The notes: a model not told the origin generated them from the sequence alone. Shown: positions 32,641-46,334, counted from the first letter of the stretch. The stretch is DNA of 64,000 nt from Molanna angustata (GCA_963576475.1 OY754972.1:9321062-9385061), one strand, 5' to 3'. Made by a program: numbers and translations.

Positions 32641-32942
32641 GAAAATTCCTTTATCTTATAATGTTGTTTGGATTTGTTTGAACTTATCTCTTTTATTGTT
32701 GTTATTGCTGTGATTTTTATATTAAGTGTATTGTTATATTAAGTGTATTGTTTTATTGCATTATTATTTTTGTATTATCTTTGTATTATTGTTTTTTTTA
32801 TTGAAGTATTACCTACTATTATTTTTTTTGTTAAGTGCCCTCTTCATCACGGGATGGAATCCTAGTGAGGCAGGCGCTGGTAAAAGGAAATGTACTTTTA
32901 TATATGCATTATTAATAAAATAAAATAAATAAATAAATAAAA

Positions 32943-33913
32943 TCCAACTGTCGATTCGTTCATGAGAATTCAATTATCTGAATGAGTCGACAGTATTAAG
33001 GCAAGATGCGTGTACGAAGGAACATTTTGTATGGCGTAGTGAACTTTTTGCATGCTAAAAACATCAACTTAGAGGCTTCGCAGCATATATGTTCCCATAC
33101 ATGGATTTACTCAGAATTCAGAGTAGAACATTTTATGTGAGTTTTGTGTGTCTGTGTGTCTGTCTCTCCCCCCCCCCCCCTTATAACTTTTGATCCGCTG
33201 GATTCACAAAGCCTAAAATTTCAGAATATATAAATAGTTATAGGCCTACAAAACTTTTTACTCAGAATTGTGAATTTTTGTTTCAGTCAGGGGTTATTAA
33301 CTATTGAATTTTTGGTATATTTTTCCATATATCTCAGAAACTATAAAAGCTAGAACGCTGAAAATTGGTATAAACTTAGACAAATACAAAATCTCAAATC
33401 GGTTTTTTTCAAAAAAATTCCAGGGATTCTCAAACATTTTTTATTAAAAAAAGTATTTTTTTTATGACAAATTCATGAGTTTAACTGCCTATATTTCCAA
33501 TTTTTTTAAAAATATTGAAAATAGCCGAAACACCCCAACTAGATAATTTAATTTTCTATAAAAAATATTAATATTGTAGAAGTATATCTCATTTTTTTTA
33601 ACAATTTTTATAAAAATTGAATGTTTGACGACATAGCTTCATATAATTTGTAGGCAGTCGCCTATACACATGTAAGAAGACTTTGATACTAAATCTCCAA
33701 ACATACATACAGATACAGAACCATCATGCTGTTTTCATATTCCGGGTAGGAAAAGAGGACTGACCTCCACACTGTTCTATTTTGTCTTGACATACATACC
33801 AACATGTGTTAAAATTTTCAATAATTTGGATTTATGGGTTTATAGTTTGATTCTTATTCTTCAATTATACATACTATCGCTATCGTTGAATCTCATGTGT
33901 TACATGCAACTAG
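32943..33913 (+). mobile_element. Helitron-like element, copy E
   Basis: Starts TCCAACTGTCGATTCGTTCA after an A and ends CATGTGTTACATGCAACTAG before T. GT tract short, then a run of about 14 C. Diverged from A-D, with the 3' subterminal repeat reduced to ATCGTTGAAT. Confidence 0.8.
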
Positions 33914-34799
33914 TTTATTTTAATATTAGTTAATAAACTAGAGCTTATGGTACAAACTTAATTATGTTTCGCCATTACCAGATTTTTTCCATATTCGGCC
34001 GATTCTAATTGAGATCTCTGTTGAGATATAAAAATAGTTATTAAATTAATATGTTGGCAACTGATTTTAACGTACATAGGTAGGCTATATCGGGTCGTTA
34101 CTGACGTGTTTATTATTTTCCCCCTCCCTCATAATCGGACAATTATTCAAATTTGAAATTTAAAAAATCATTATAAACAAATCAAATTAGCATTTTGTTC
34201 GATGTTATATTATGGAAAGCGGCTAATTCTTCAGAGGCATGTATAAAATAATGTTGTTCTACCCACGAAGCAGACTTTCTGTAAAGAAATTTGTTATTGT
34301 TACCAACCGACTATACATCCATGTTCCGGCAAATCGTTAGTTTCCTTCCGACAATCGTTTCATATTATTATTAATGTATGGTAAGTTTTTTTTTTCATTT
34401 TTAGAAATTTCATTCCTTAATAATAATTGCTTTATTAGTGCGGCATAATATGTTTTCATTTCGTCATGGTTTTCACGGAAGAAAAATTGTTTTTGTTAAA
34501 CATTAATTCAAAGAAACGGATGGGATATTATGTTATTCCATAGTAGCTGGCTTTGTTCTCTACGATTAGGTTTCTTAGATTTGAGGAACGTACATACCAT
34601 CCAGATTCATTCTTCTAAAGTTTTAAGCTCTTCTTTTCAAGTACAATAGGCTAGACTTTGGATAAGCCATAGTGATGATGTGACGACGTTTCAATATATG
34701 AAAATATTTAAGATAGGTATTATCAAAGAAAATATATTGTTTTCTTCTTCGTTTAGTAGACCTGTTGATCTGTAATCCAAAAACAATGCCTCCTAAATT
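33914..34799. other. AT-rich DNA, nothing recognised
   Basis: No gene or shared repeat recognised. Confidence 0.5.
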
Positions 34800-35040
34800 G
34801 AAGAAGTTTAAATATCCTTCCATCTCTTGGGTGGTTTCCCGTGTAGATGGCGACCAGAAAGGATTTCATTTTCTGCTATATGCGCAAGTCTATCACTGTC
34901 CATTCTGGCTACGTGGTCCCTCCAATGTCTTCATCTGGATCAACTCCACCGAACGATGTCGTCTATTCCACATGTTTTTTCTCCTTTCAACATTGCGAAC
35001 ACGATCTCGCAGAGGTTTTCCAGCGATTGACAGTGATGTG
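34800..35040 (-). mobile_element. LINE ORF2 C-terminal fragment
   Basis: The minus strand in shifting frames reads LRDRVRNVERRKNMWNRRHR, then WRDHVARMDSDRLAHIAENE and GKPPKRW. WxDHVARMDxxRxA...GxPxRW is the standard tail. At least one frameshift. Plus-strand frames here are shadows. Confidence 0.75.
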
Positions 35041-36439
35041 CTTAGGTTCTTTTTTATTGTGTACTTCAATTCCTTTCTTTCATTCCTTTTTGCTATCTAT
35101 GATCAGGTCTGTTTATTTTTGTATTTTCTTTTGAGATTAACTTACATAATAAACTGTTGTAAGTTACATAAAACTGTCGTTGTAAGTACTTGAGATTTCA
35201 AGTTACTTGTGCTGGTTGGAATAGATTACATTATAGCAAGAAACTCACCTTTGTACATATAGTTCTCTCTATTTTATATCTCTCTCTCTCTCTCTCTCTC
35301 GTCCTTATCCTATAACTAAGAATGGTGACTGTAATCAATCACTCATTATATTTTAATAAATAAATTCTAGATAAAAATGTTCCTAGAATTGATCATCCGC
35401 TTTTGCGAAAATTCTCACCCCGATCGAATCAATTTCCGAAAGACCATTTGGTTTAATTTTGGTTATTGCAACAATACAAATATCGACCGTTATTTTTACA
35501 ATATGAATATCGTTACAAATCGTCTGCATTCTTCTAGACATAACTTTAGACGTACAATAATAATCAATATTCCTATACACGAACATTGTCCTGGCCGTAT
35601 TATTTCTATTAAAATCTATTCAAATTATGCACTGCATGGGGGATGGAGAATATATTATTATTATTATTATTATTGAATAAATCGATACTCTATTGATTCA
35701 AAGACTAAAGTAAAACCTACCTATGTATGTAGACTATTATGTCGATCACCGATCGTTGGAACTTTAAGTGAAATATGTTTATAGTTCACTAATTGAACAT
35801 ATTGTGAATTCAAAATGTTTATGGAAGTTTGCTTTTGCTTGAATAGACAATTTTAAAAATGATTCAAGTACGTATTTGAGTTTTATGCCAAGATTTAATA
35901 TGACTTGTTTATTCTAAAGACTTGAAATTTAATTATTGTATTTTCCTACATCATTTTACTTTAACATTGTAATGTTTTATTATTAGATACATATTTATTG
36001 TGATTTTTTATTTTTAATCAACAATTTCATCACATAATATTGTCAATTTTTACACCAACGAAGCAAATACTTTCAATACAAATCTTTTCTTCGAATTACC
36101 TTTATTTAGCGTCAATCGATGCTGTTTGTCGTAAGCCATGCAGGTGCCTGACTTTTCGTTTTCTCATTGTCAACTCCATACTGTTATATTGATTCAATCT
36201 TTTTGTACACAGAATAAGAATCTCGTTAGAATTCGAATTGATAAATTGTTATGATAGCACTATTGAATCTATTGAATCTTTATTTTGTTCATTTGACTTC
36301 ATGAAACTTTTTCCATAATTATCTACTTTTTTCGCTAATATATTTATGATTGAACAGTTACTGATATTTACCTAATATTGGTCGTAGATCTTATTAAACA
36401 TTTTTAAGAACTGAATTCTTTGACAAATTAATTTTCCAT
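35041..36439. other. AT-rich DNA with two microsatellites
   Basis: (TC)n at 35279-35300 and (TAT)n at 35653-35675. Frames 35377-35676 (+) and 35383-35586 (-) have no motif. Confidence 0.6.
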
Positions 36440-36550
36440 TAAAAGTTGGAATATTGTAGGCTTACATGATCTCTAAGTTCTTGCGCAAGGTTTACCAATT
36501 ACCTATACCTTTTTATTGAATTTCCTTATCAATCCAAGTTTTGAAACATC
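36440..36550 (+). repeat. Degenerate R340 copy
   Basis: AGTTGGAATATTGTAGG, TTGCGCAAGGTTTACCAATT and TTCCTTATCAATCCAAG follow the order of R340 with large gaps. Confidence 0.45.
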
Positions 36551-38229
36551 ATTGACTTCCAACGGTGAAAAAACTCCGGTGGTCGTATTTTTAAATATTC
36601 AAAGCAAGCCTTGTACGTACCATGGCAAGCCTCTCCAACTGTTAAACTCTAAGCGAAATTCCAGCTTTCGTTTTAATAGTGGAAGCAATAAAAAGATGAG
36701 CGGAATTTTTATAGCACGTGCTTGGATTCGTGTTCAACCCTCTGGCATTTGAATTTGACAAATAATCTTTAGTCAACGCTTGAAACGACTTATATTATTG
36801 AATGCAAAACTTTCGTGTCTGCCTTGAAAAATTATACAATTTGGCGCGAGCTGCATATTTCATTAGATTTTATTTATATAAATAATATTTTAAAAAATCC
36901 ATCCTTTCCTGATTCACAAATGCGGTAGTATGCAAATATAGATTTTAACATAACTTAAAAATTTCTAGCTACAAGCATAACTTTGGGAAAAGGTAATTTG
37001 TATTGTGATGTATGCAGCATGCGACAAATACTTTTAGTTACGAAATATTCTTTAATAAATTTGCATATTGGTGCACAACGAATGGATGAAAAAAACCGTT
37101 GAGATCTCTTGTTGGCATTTTTATCTGTTGCAATTATATTAGTTGTTAGCCGCATATGCACTTCATCCCGAGTCGGACCCCTGTGAAAAAAATATTCAAA
37201 TTTGATATCTGCCTATGTAAAATTTATCTGCATCACAATCAAAGGAAGGGGTCCAAACGTTGGTTTGAATCTTTGACATTTTAACAGGTACAAAGGTGTA
37301 ATGAGACTGACTATTCTGAATGCAATATATAAGAGATGATCCCATTTTTTTTATTCACAATAATATAATGTATGCGAAAAAATTTCTCTCCAGTCACCCC
37401 AAGGGACTGAGGGGTAGTTTTTAATTTAGATCGTGAGTTTCGAAGAGCAAGGGCGTGAATATGATCCGAAATTTGCATACAAATGGATTTAGTGCGTATT
37501 TATAAATTTATAACTACCCAATATACGAATGTATTATCACACAGTTCGATGAGAATTTTAACGACTCTTCTCGGCTTCGTGAACTTCAAATGACTTTTAG
37601 AAATTCTTAGCAAGTTCATAACTGAATTTTAGATGATGGTATGTCTAGTCACTTTATAATTTGATTTTTTTTTGCTATTTTTACTGTGCATGTAATTAGA
37701 TTTTGTTTCTTCACTGTTACTCTCTTCATTGTAGTTTAAATGAAAAGCAGAAAGATTTTGAATCGGACTGAATGCTTGATATTGGAGTTTGTGGTTCGAT
37801 AAAATTAAATCGTGGTTTTTTTTTTTACTCTCTCTTCTACAATGATCAACTGAAATCTTTTATAGTTCTCATTTATATTTAGAGCTGATTTGTTTTCCAT
37901 AAACAACGCTTCAATTTTTTCTATGGTTTAATCTGTCAATGAACCTATTTCCACTGTTCTTTAGCAATCAGCTGAGTCTTCATTGAATGAGCTAGCATCT
38001 CTAAAGATGTAGACGACATCATGTCTTTAGGTCATTTTAAATATATACTGACAGGCTATCTCATAAAGTTGTAATAAGTAAAGGTCATTTGAAATACAAA
38101 ATAAACAATATAAAAGTATCATTTGATTGAATCTTTTCTCTGTTATAATTTAATCGGTTGTTATACGTATTCGGGTTTGTCGAGTGGTTGATGTATAAAA
38201 ACATTAATATTATTAATACTAAATTTGTG
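36551..38229. other. AT-rich, apparently single-copy DNA
   Basis: Frames at 36516-36752 (+) and 36955-37161 (-) have mixed composition but no recognised family. A small inverted pair surrounds 37394-37424 (CACCCCAAGGGACTGAGGGG). Confidence 0.4.
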
Positions 38230-38435
38230 AATTTTAATTTAATTTATGGCCACGTTCCACAATATACATATCAACGGCCCAAGGACGCATCCTTGGGGGA
38301 CACCCAAAACGGTCGACATTGTAAATGTGTCCAATTCACCTAATCTAAATATTTACGTACCTACCCACAAAGGATTACAAAAGATGTGTGAAGATATCGC
38401 CGCTGTTGTTGCAGTACGCGTAATACCAACATGAA
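38230..38435 (+). other. Possible RT-related coding relic
   Basis: The plus frame from 38246 reads NGPRTHPWGTPKTVDIVNVS. A GPxTxPWGTP-like segment appears in some RTE-type retrotransposon remnants, but the match is short and the rest is unrecognised. Confidence 0.25.
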
Positions 38436-40129
38436 TTACAAAATATTTAAATCAGGTGCATATGCAAATAGCCACGTACCAACTTAATAATACTACGTCT
38501 AATGCAAATGTTTATGCATAGTTTACCAAAGAATTGTTGTATTTTCACAACACCCCATCAAAAGAAGAATCGGCTCATTTGAATATTAACCCAGTAATAA
38601 TGGTAGCCCGTTCTTCTTTCTACGTTGGAAGGAATAATGTATTGGGATATTAAGCGATGTTTAGAGCAATGCACTAACCACTACAAGGAGGCGCCCAAGA
38701 GATTTAGTATGCAAAAATATGGCCACGTACCACTAAATGTTTATATTCATATAAATACTTTTATCCACAACATATTGGGGATCTGAAATCAAATGACGTC
38801 AATGTAAATTTAAACAGGCACAAACATGACTACTTGTGATTCTTTTGTTACAATTGAAATTACCTCAATAGGTTAAATTATAGTTTTCAAAATCCTATAT
38901 AAATTTAATTATGACAGAGGAGACACAAAAGTTAAATGATATAACCCTGTGAAAAGGAGTTCCTTGAAACGAATATGTGATAGAACAATTATTTTCTTGA
39001 ACGAAAATGAAAATACAAAACTTTAATTAATTTCACATTATTTCAAATGATTGGTTTTAAAGTTGCCGCTTCTTCTTCAGAATGGATGTCAACAGAAAAG
39101 AAAGAAAGAGGTTTAGTCACATAGAAATAATGAACAATAATCATTTTACAAGCTGAAATGTAACTAAAAGAACTACGTTTAAAGATCGAAAATTAAGAAA
39201 ACTGAATAGAGGATGAATATTTCTATACCTATTCTAACAGGGATACAACTGGATAACATGTACGCTTTTTTGGTTGCAGCTAATTATAATGAACGGCTGC
39301 CGCGTTGATTGCAATGAAAAGTCATTTCTATTTTTTCAAAAAATAACCACTACAACAAAGATATTTTTGCTTGATGACGCTCACAAGCCTTCATATATTT
39401 TGCAGGTATACATTCTTTATTAAATATACATATATTCAAATTCAACATACTACCCCAGTGGTCCGTGCCAAATCTCTTCTATACTCTTTGAATAGAAAAA
39501 AATCTGGCCACGTGTGTCATCAGCCATACATAAAATTCAAATCTGTGCTTTACACTTAAATATTCAAAATTATATTATCATGTGCGATAGAAAAATTCAA
39601 TTGCAGGTATTAAGCGTGATGACACGAGACATTATTATGATGGTTTTGAATTTACATATGGAGTTAATTCATACACTGCACTTTTACAATTTATTAAATT
39701 TGCATGTACATTGTGATGCTATTGATCCAAAAAGACACACATTGAATGAATTGCGTATTTTGCAATACTTTTATTTATAAACTTAAGGAATATTCGTCCC
39801 AAACCATGCTATTGTACATAATCATTTAATGGTGATATTTCCATTTTGTTTTCAAATTCCTTCTTCTTTGTTTTTAAGAATTAATTATATTTCTAATTCC
39901 AAAAAGTAACAACTATTAACGTTTTGAGCTCATTTTGGAATATTATTGTAGACTCCCCAACAAAACTCCTCCAAACACTTCTGTTCTCAAAACTACTGAA
40001 AGACCAGTTATCTTTTTATCAAGTCACTCCACTGAGTTTCAGACTCCTGTCTCGCTATGTTTTCAGATGTGTGTATACTCATGATATGACACCTTTCATT
40101 GTGTGATGAAAACGTTACTTTTTTCATAT
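38436..40129. other. AT-rich, apparently single-copy DNA
   Basis: Frames near 39371-39780 lack motifs. No transposon ends seen. Confidence 0.45.
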
Positions 40130-40425
40130 TTTACAACTAGTTTCATAATCATCTTCACGTCTACCCTCCTTCGTCCAATAATGGACATGGGCCTCCCACT
40201 TAGACCTCCACAGCTCTCTATCCTTGGTAAACTGTATTCAACCGCCTCCAGCCACTCGTCTTATATCGTCAGGCCATCTTGTTTTAGGTCTTCCAACACT
40301 TCTGCCCGTTCTAGGTCGCCATTCCAGCACTTTCTTGGTTCATCTGGAGTCTGTGGTTCGGGCGACATGCCCTGCCCATCTCCACTTCTGGTTGGCAACC
40401 CTCCGGACAACTTTAAAATACTTTT
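40130..40425 (-). mobile_element. LINE ORF2 C-terminal fragment
   Basis: The minus strand reads NQKWRWAGHVARTTDSR, stop, TKKVLEWRPRTGRSVGRPKT, RWPDDIRRVAGGG, stop, KDRELWRSKWEAHVHYWTKE. The motif order matches intact insect LINE tails; two stops make it a relic. Confidence 0.85.
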
Positions 40426-40556
40426 AATTTGAATACCTGCCTTTAATTATTAAAAATGTCATTATTGCAATGGTTTTCTTAATAAGTTTGTGCCAATCAT
40501 TCCCAATTGAATCTCCATCGAGATATTTATTTAATTAGTGAATGTTTAACTAACTG

Positions 40557-40600
40557 CACGGGTTTATTGCCACAGAGCAATATTTTCCAACCAACCGAAT
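40557..40600 (-). mobile_element. LINE 3' tail with conserved stem-loop
   Basis: The minus strand reads CGGTTGGTTGGAAAATATTG, then CTCTGTGGCAATAAACCCG. Stem ATTGC/GCAAT, loop TCTGTG. Confidence 0.65.
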
Positions 40601-40969
40601 AAACGTGAAGACACGACAACAAATATTGTTGCAACTGTATCAATTATGTACCTACTTATGTATGTAAGAAGAATAATTAAAAACAACAATGAACGGACTG
40701 ATTAGCGACCATTTGGTAGGTACTCTCCCAAATTTCGAATTTTCGCGAAGAAACTACCTATATTATGGATAATTCGGTGGTAGGCATTTTCTAAACGTTT
40801 TAGTGATAATAATGTTCGCTTATTAAAATAATAAGGTGGCAGGTAGATAAATTCTAAGCGTTGGTTGAATTTGGTATTGGAATCTAGTTTTGAGAGGAAA
40901 GCCAATGCGCAAAATAAAGAAAAGATTAAATAACGCTGAATGATATAAGATTCAAATAAACATCATCAT
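40601..40969. other. AT-rich DNA, nothing recognised
   Basis: A minus frame 40702-40905 contains LLSLKRLENAYHRIIHNIGS, unplaced. Confidence 0.4.
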
Positions 40970-41490
40970 CCTCAGCGTCACAACCCTCGATGGGTCCTAG
41001 CTGCCTCCAAAATCCTCTCCATACTGCTCTATCGTTGGCTGCCACCATCCAGTTCTACTGCGACAACGCCGTCCAACCAGCATTATAGTTAAGGTGTCCC
41101 TAGATACGCTTCTTCTATCGGTTGGGTCATTGGACAACACCCTTTTTGGGAGCTCCAGATCAATGTCCCAACCACCGTAGAATGTTAATCTTAATGAACT
41201 TGACTGCGCTGATGTCCTGGTAAAGATCATAGAGCTCGGTGTTATATCTTTTACGCCATGTTTGACCGTCGTTAATAGGTCCATATTTTCTGGGTAAGAT
41301 TTTTCTTTCAAATGCGTCCAGTCTGTTTTCATCGTGTTTTGGTAATGTCCATGTTTCCGAAGCATATATTAAGACTGATCTGATAAGTGTCTTGTATATT
41401 GTGGCTTTAGGTTTTCTGGACAATAGGCGTGACTTCAATTGTCCAATGAGACAAATAAGTATATTAAAATTTATGTTACTACACATTTTC
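40970..41490 (-). mobile_element. LINE ORF2 fragment after the RT core
   Basis: The minus frame 41486-41160 reads IYKTLIRSVLIYASETWTLP, then AFERKILPRKYGPINDGQTW and FIKINILRWLGH. A frameshift leads to ELPKRVLSNDPTDRRS and GRRCRSRTGWWQ...EQYGEDFGG. Y(G/A)xExWTL, FERKIL and LRWLGH place it downstream of the RT palm. Longest LINE relic in the window. Confidence 0.85.
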
Positions 41491-42939
41491 TGGCAACCAT
41501 TGGTAATTACAACATCACCAGACTCGGCATTTAAATTATAGACATTATATAATAATGTAATAATCGATCTCGTAGGTTGATTACGTTTGTAAGGCGCGAC
41601 TAATTCTCCAACGACATATGAATCGTGTTCAGTATTTTGAATAATTCAGTGGTTTATTCGCGGACATTTAAATATTAATAACGGAACACGAAAAATATAT
41701 TCTCAAACCTATTTTCGGACTAATTTCGAAGTAATTTATTCTTTTGATTTTTAACGTAGCCAAAAACCATGTTTATATCAAAAATACGTTCTTTAGTTTA
41801 TTACTTCACAATATTTAATCGTAAGTACAAATAGGTATCGACAAATATCTTGACAATATTTGACGTAGTGGGGAAGGTTTTCGCGTCTACTAAATAAGCA
41901 TGAACCCCAAAATTTGACATCCAGATACGGCAGATGCTTTATGACTTGTTCGCGGAATTCAATGAAGGTATAAGTCATTATGGCTGCAGATCTCTACTCC
42001 GAAATATTTGAAACTCATACTTAACTTGCTCCACGGGCTCATCATCAATAGTTAGCTTACACATTGAAGGTTGTTTGGATATAGTTAGACTTTGTTTTAC
42101 TGACTATCCGATACTGACGATAATACTAATTAGCCATGTTTATCCTCTACAAAATTATAAACTATTTTAGATAAGTATATTTATTTCAAAAATTTCCGAA
42201 GTCAAACTATGTACGGATATTTACTATTCACATTAAAAATCTAATTACCTTTAATATCAATTGAAATATTTCGAATATGTTTTTTCTTTTCTCAAACCTT
42301 TTACAGATTCCCTTCCTGTGCCTTTATTTTGATTTTTACAATTATTTGTACGTTGATCATACAAATATACGTTATTCTTATAAATATCTCTTAAATTTGT
42401 CAGAGGTCCGTTAATTATCATATCGTTTAATCGATAATTATTCAGTAAATCGTCCAATAGGAAAGCTGCATTATTTCAATTGACATTTACACTTTTTTTA
42501 AATTATGCTGAAGAAACTCGATAAAATTTGATTAGCGTCATTCAATATCTGAAGTCAGGATATTTGCTCACCCATTAGCTGTAGCGGAAGACATTGACTG
42601 TCTATAATAAAAGTAACACTTGATAACAAATCCTCTGTCCACATAGAACCTACGAGATACAGCTGTGGTCAGATTGATACACTTTATTGTTCTCTGATCA
42701 GAACAATGTAGGGTGGCTGCTATACCTAGGTATCTCCTAACAGAGACAATGGAGCCCAATGGTTCTTAATACATCAACACCAAGGAATATTAGTTGGTCA
42801 ATATCATATCTGGAGAGTCCTTTGTAATCTATAGGTATCTATGAAGCTAGATTTTTATTTCTACATTAATTTCAGCATGAGTGAAATACTACGAATTGAG
42901 TAAATCTCTTGCTACATAATGAACATTATATGAATATGA
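41491..42939. other. AT-rich DNA, nothing recognised
   Basis: No gene or shared repeat. The frame at 42568-42759 (-) has no motif. Confidence 0.45.
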
Positions 42940-42985
42940 TTAGTCTCCAGATTGTGGCAACTTGTTATTGGATGCGTGTTAAATA
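42940..42985 (+). repeat. Tail fragment shared with SINE-2
   Basis: TTGTGGCAACTTGTTATTGG, ATGCGTGTTAAAT matches the tail of the element at 21823-21975 and lies just before a LINE 3' end. Confidence 0.55.
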
Positions 42986-43009
42986 AATAATTTATATATT
43001 ACCTACGTT

Positions 43010-43265
43010 TGTAGAATGGAAGATACGTTTGTAGAATGGAGGATAACCGGGTCCCAAAGAAAGTATTGGACACCTGTCCTGAAGGAAGAAGAAGCAGAGG
43101 GAGACCTAGGATGAGATGGCTGGACGACATCGAGGGCAATATAAGAGCGATCGGACAGACAAACTGGAGGAGACTTGCTGTTGACAGGGTGGGATGGAGG
43201 CAGTTTCTTGAGGAGGCCAAGGCTCGCACCTGGCTGTAGCGCCATTGCTGATGATGATGATCCTT
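43010..43265 (+). mobile_element. LINE ORF2 3' end with (GAT)n tail
   Basis: The plus frame 43036-43239 reads RVPKKVLDTCPEGRRSRGRP, then RMRWLDDIEGNIRAIGQTNW, RRLAVDRVGWRQFLEEAKA and a stop, followed by TGATGATGATGAT. The reading frame is intact to its stop, so this copy is fairly young. A 21 bp tandem duplication (GTAGAATGGAAGATACGTTT) sits at the 5' edge. Confidence 0.85.
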
Positions 43266-43711
43266 TTACTGGCTTTTAGGTACCTACTATTTACTTAGTT
43301 AAAATAAAGGCAAAGGCAGATGTCTTGGCTAATAAACATCAGATTATAGACCGGAATCCACTGAGTGGAGGAGCTGTTTCTGTTAGCTAAAGACAAAAAT
43401 GCTTATGCCAAAGTAGTTACCTACGTCGAGAGGATCTGACATAGCACAGGTACTATTTAAATCAAATTTTTAATCCACAGCGGCAACTGTAACAATAGAA
43501 GTCTAAGCGTTTTCGTTAGTAATTATAAGTGAGATTAATAAAGGGAGGGGTTGAGGTTTTTTCACACGACTGATAATATAACACGTTTTATAATTCAACT
43601 CGATCACGCGAGTTGAAGATGCGCATTTCGCTGGGCCGGCACCTAATATTTTTATTAAAATATACGTATGTAATTAAGAAAGTTATAAGTGCCTACCTAT
43701 GATAAACGGAG
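43266..43711. other. AT-rich DNA, nothing recognised
   Basis: No gene or shared repeat recognised. Confidence 0.45.
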
Positions 43712-44035
43712 AGAATGCACGATAAGATAAAGAAGGATATTATAGAGGTTTGGACATATTAAAAGAATAAATAATGAACGACTAACCAAAAAAGTATACA
43801 TGGTTGTGTGAGATGGAGTGAATAGCATGGCCCGCCCCAGAAATGGATGGTATGACCATGTAAATGATATTTTAAAAGAAGGAAACATAAACGTCGAATG
43901 ATCGACGATGATGTATGAGACAATGAGACGATGCATGGATGTAAAGGAAGCCAGGAATGTCTGCAAAAATAGAGTACTATGGCGCTCGGTACTCTCTGCT
44001 TGCCCCTTATCTAAGGGACACCGCGTGGTAGTAAA
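43712..44035 (+). mobile_element. LINE 3' end (family of 52810), degenerate
   Basis: Follows the 52810 LINE in order: WTY-type, NERLTKKVY, WYDHVNDILKEGN, RRCMDVKEARNVCKNR, WRSVLSACP. Several frameshifts and stops. Confidence 0.75.
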
Positions 44036-44571
44036 CAGATATATTGGTAAGATATTCATATTACTAAAGGTTGTAACGTACCTACATTGAGATCAGATGT
44101 TAGTTGTGAAGAAAACAAAATACTTTAACTAGACTATTGATATAGGGGAGTGTGTTAAGGGATGTGTTGTGGGGTGGGAAAGGGCTGTTAGGGAGGGGAG
44201 GTGTATGGGGAGGGGCAGGGGGAACGGTAAAAGCGATCTTGTCAGATAAATGACACAAATCGAAGGAAATGAACGAGACAAAAGGGAGGCCTTTCTTCCT
44301 AATATATGTACTGCGAGAGATAAATATGCGACTTCTCATCGCTACTTACCCATCAGAGTACAACAAATACCCACCTTGTATTAAGGTGCCATCTTATTTT
44401 GGTATACATATCATAATATCTACTATTTTACAATATATTTCGATATTTTATCCTGATATCAGTTCAATAAATAGAATTTTTATTTAAATAGAGTATTTTT
44501 TTAATTTAATATAGGTACGCAAACATTGGATTTTTTTCGCCTGTCGAGCGTCAATGATATTTTTTTTGACA
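44036..44571. other. Unassigned DNA with G-rich patch
   Basis: 44150-44235 on the plus strand has many G runs (GGGGAGGTGTATGGGGAGGG). No gene. Confidence 0.45.
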
Positions 44572-44685
44572 AAAACCAGCCGATGACAGGTCGTAAACCA
44601 TGTAGGTGCCTTGAGTTCCTGGTTCTTCTATAACATTCCAACTTCGTCTCTATTGAGATGTTAAAAAGTTTGACAATTGTTTTAT
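44572..44685 (-). repeat. R340, partial copy
   Basis: AACCAGCCGATGACAGGTCG, CCTTGAGTTCCTGGTTCTTC, TCTCTATTGAGATGTTAAAA: only the 5' third of the family. Confidence 0.75.
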
Positions 44686-44884
44686 GTGGCTGAAGTTTCG
44701 AACGTTCTAACGGTATGAACTAACGGATCAATGGTCAGGATACAATAGAGATAACCCAAGGAAAAAATATGTTTATTTATTTATTTATGTATTGACTAGT
44801 TTTTTTAAATTATTTACTTATTTATGCATTTAATGAACGGTAAAGTAAACGGAAAAAATTGTAAATCATCTGAATATAAATAAA

Positions 44885-44995
44885 GTTAACCTCACTTTAC
44901 CCCACCATGTAGGGCAACCAGCGACAGGTTTGCGGATACGCATAACCTAATAAAATAAAGCATTACACATGCGCGTATGCCCACACACTTTTTTT
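44885..44995 (-). repeat. Interspersed repeat T
   Basis: CACCATGTAGGGCAACCAGC, GACAGGTTTGCGGATACGCA, then ACACATGCGCGTATGCCCAC. Extends the family beyond the part seen in shorter copies. Confidence 0.55.
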
Positions 44996-45847
44996 TTATA
45001 ATTTCTGTACGGAATATTTTTTTATTTATTTATTGAATCATAGAAATATACATTCAACAAGTATTATATTAGATAGCTACTTCGCTAGAGTAAATCTGTT
45101 ATGTACATGTACACTGTAGGTACACTGTACATTTGTGAATTTATTAGGTACCTATCTGCTAATATGTATAATTTTCTCTTAAATTAAACTATTTTTTATT
45201 AATATTTAAAAGCAAAAGCATGATCTAGTGTCAACAGCATCGACCAAAGATTGATTCAAATTTTTGGTTTCATAATCGTCCCTTTACAGTGAACAAAAGA
45301 TATTATATATATTTTAAATCAAAATGCACATTTTCATTGTTCGAAATACAATGCCCGGTTTCTCGCAGTTGTAAATTATTCCGGAAAAATTCTTTCACAA
45401 TGGAGCGGTCTAATTTTTTTATTTTAGTTTTTTTTATTTATTTCATTGTCATTGTCCGCGACAAATTGTAATATTTCCGAGATGTCTACCTCCCCCCTGA
45501 ACTCCCCCGCTCATTATTGTGATGTGATGTTTCACCGTGCAATCGGTGACGTAGCTGAGCAGAGTCATGGAAAGCACGGGGGCCCAAATTTATAAGAACT
45601 TGAAAAAAATGTAGATGAAGTCACCAGAGAAAAAGTTTCTGCAAAAACACGTGTCTAGAAGGATACCTGGCAATCCACATCCCAAAACTGAAATTTATAT
45701 AGCATTATTATAACATAGCCCAATAGGAGAGGTATGAATTCAAGGTTTTTTTTTCATTGCAGATTATCAATGAAAAAAATAACCTTAAATTCAATATGAC
45801 AAGATATCTACATACCCAATATGTATATTCATGTCATGATGACTTCA
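44996..45847. other. AT-rich DNA; contains a fragment of the following duplication
   Basis: AAGGTTTTTTTTTCATTGCAG at about 45741-45762 repeats the internal part of the 45848/47152 duplication. Confidence 0.45.
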
Positions 45848-46315
45848 ATTCCATTTTTAACTCCTCACTAACCCAAGGGGATATAGTGGGGAGTTATGAT
45901 TTCGAAATTTTGAAGGCTATTTTTTTATTACAGATTATCAACTAGTATCATGCTGAGATTATATTCTGAAAGTTTCATCACAATGTATCTGTGTGTGTGT
46001 TATGTGCTATGTATGTTCATTTTACTTTATCGATTAAGTATAGACAAAAGTACTCATTCAATTGTTTTCAAATTTTGCATATCTGTATATGTATGTAATA
46101 GTCTCTTGGATCCCTTTAGATTTCGAAGGATATGTGGGATGTTTCTCAATTTTTTTAACTGTCAAATATTGCAAAGTGACCCCAAGCTCATGAAACTTGA
46201 AGATTGATCATTTTTATTTCCAAATTGGTAAAAAAACACATCACTTACATAAAATGGCATTGAAGAATTATCAAGTTTTCATGATGAAATATTTCAATCA
46301 AAAATAATTCATATT
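45848..46315. repeat. ~460 bp direct duplication, unit 1
   Basis: From AACTCCTCACTAACCCAAGG through CTGTGTGTGTG to ATGGCATTGAAGAATTATCA, matched by 47152-47605. Both units carry a splice-acceptor-like T-rich tract ending (A/G)CAG followed by ATTATCAACTAGTATCATGC. No coding family recognised. Confidence 0.85.
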
Positions 46316-46334
46316 ATTATTAAAAAACTTTTTA

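Noticed and set aside
34765..35193. 142-codon plus-strand gene
   Set aside because: Shadow of a LINE ORF2 C-terminus that reads clearly on the minus strand.
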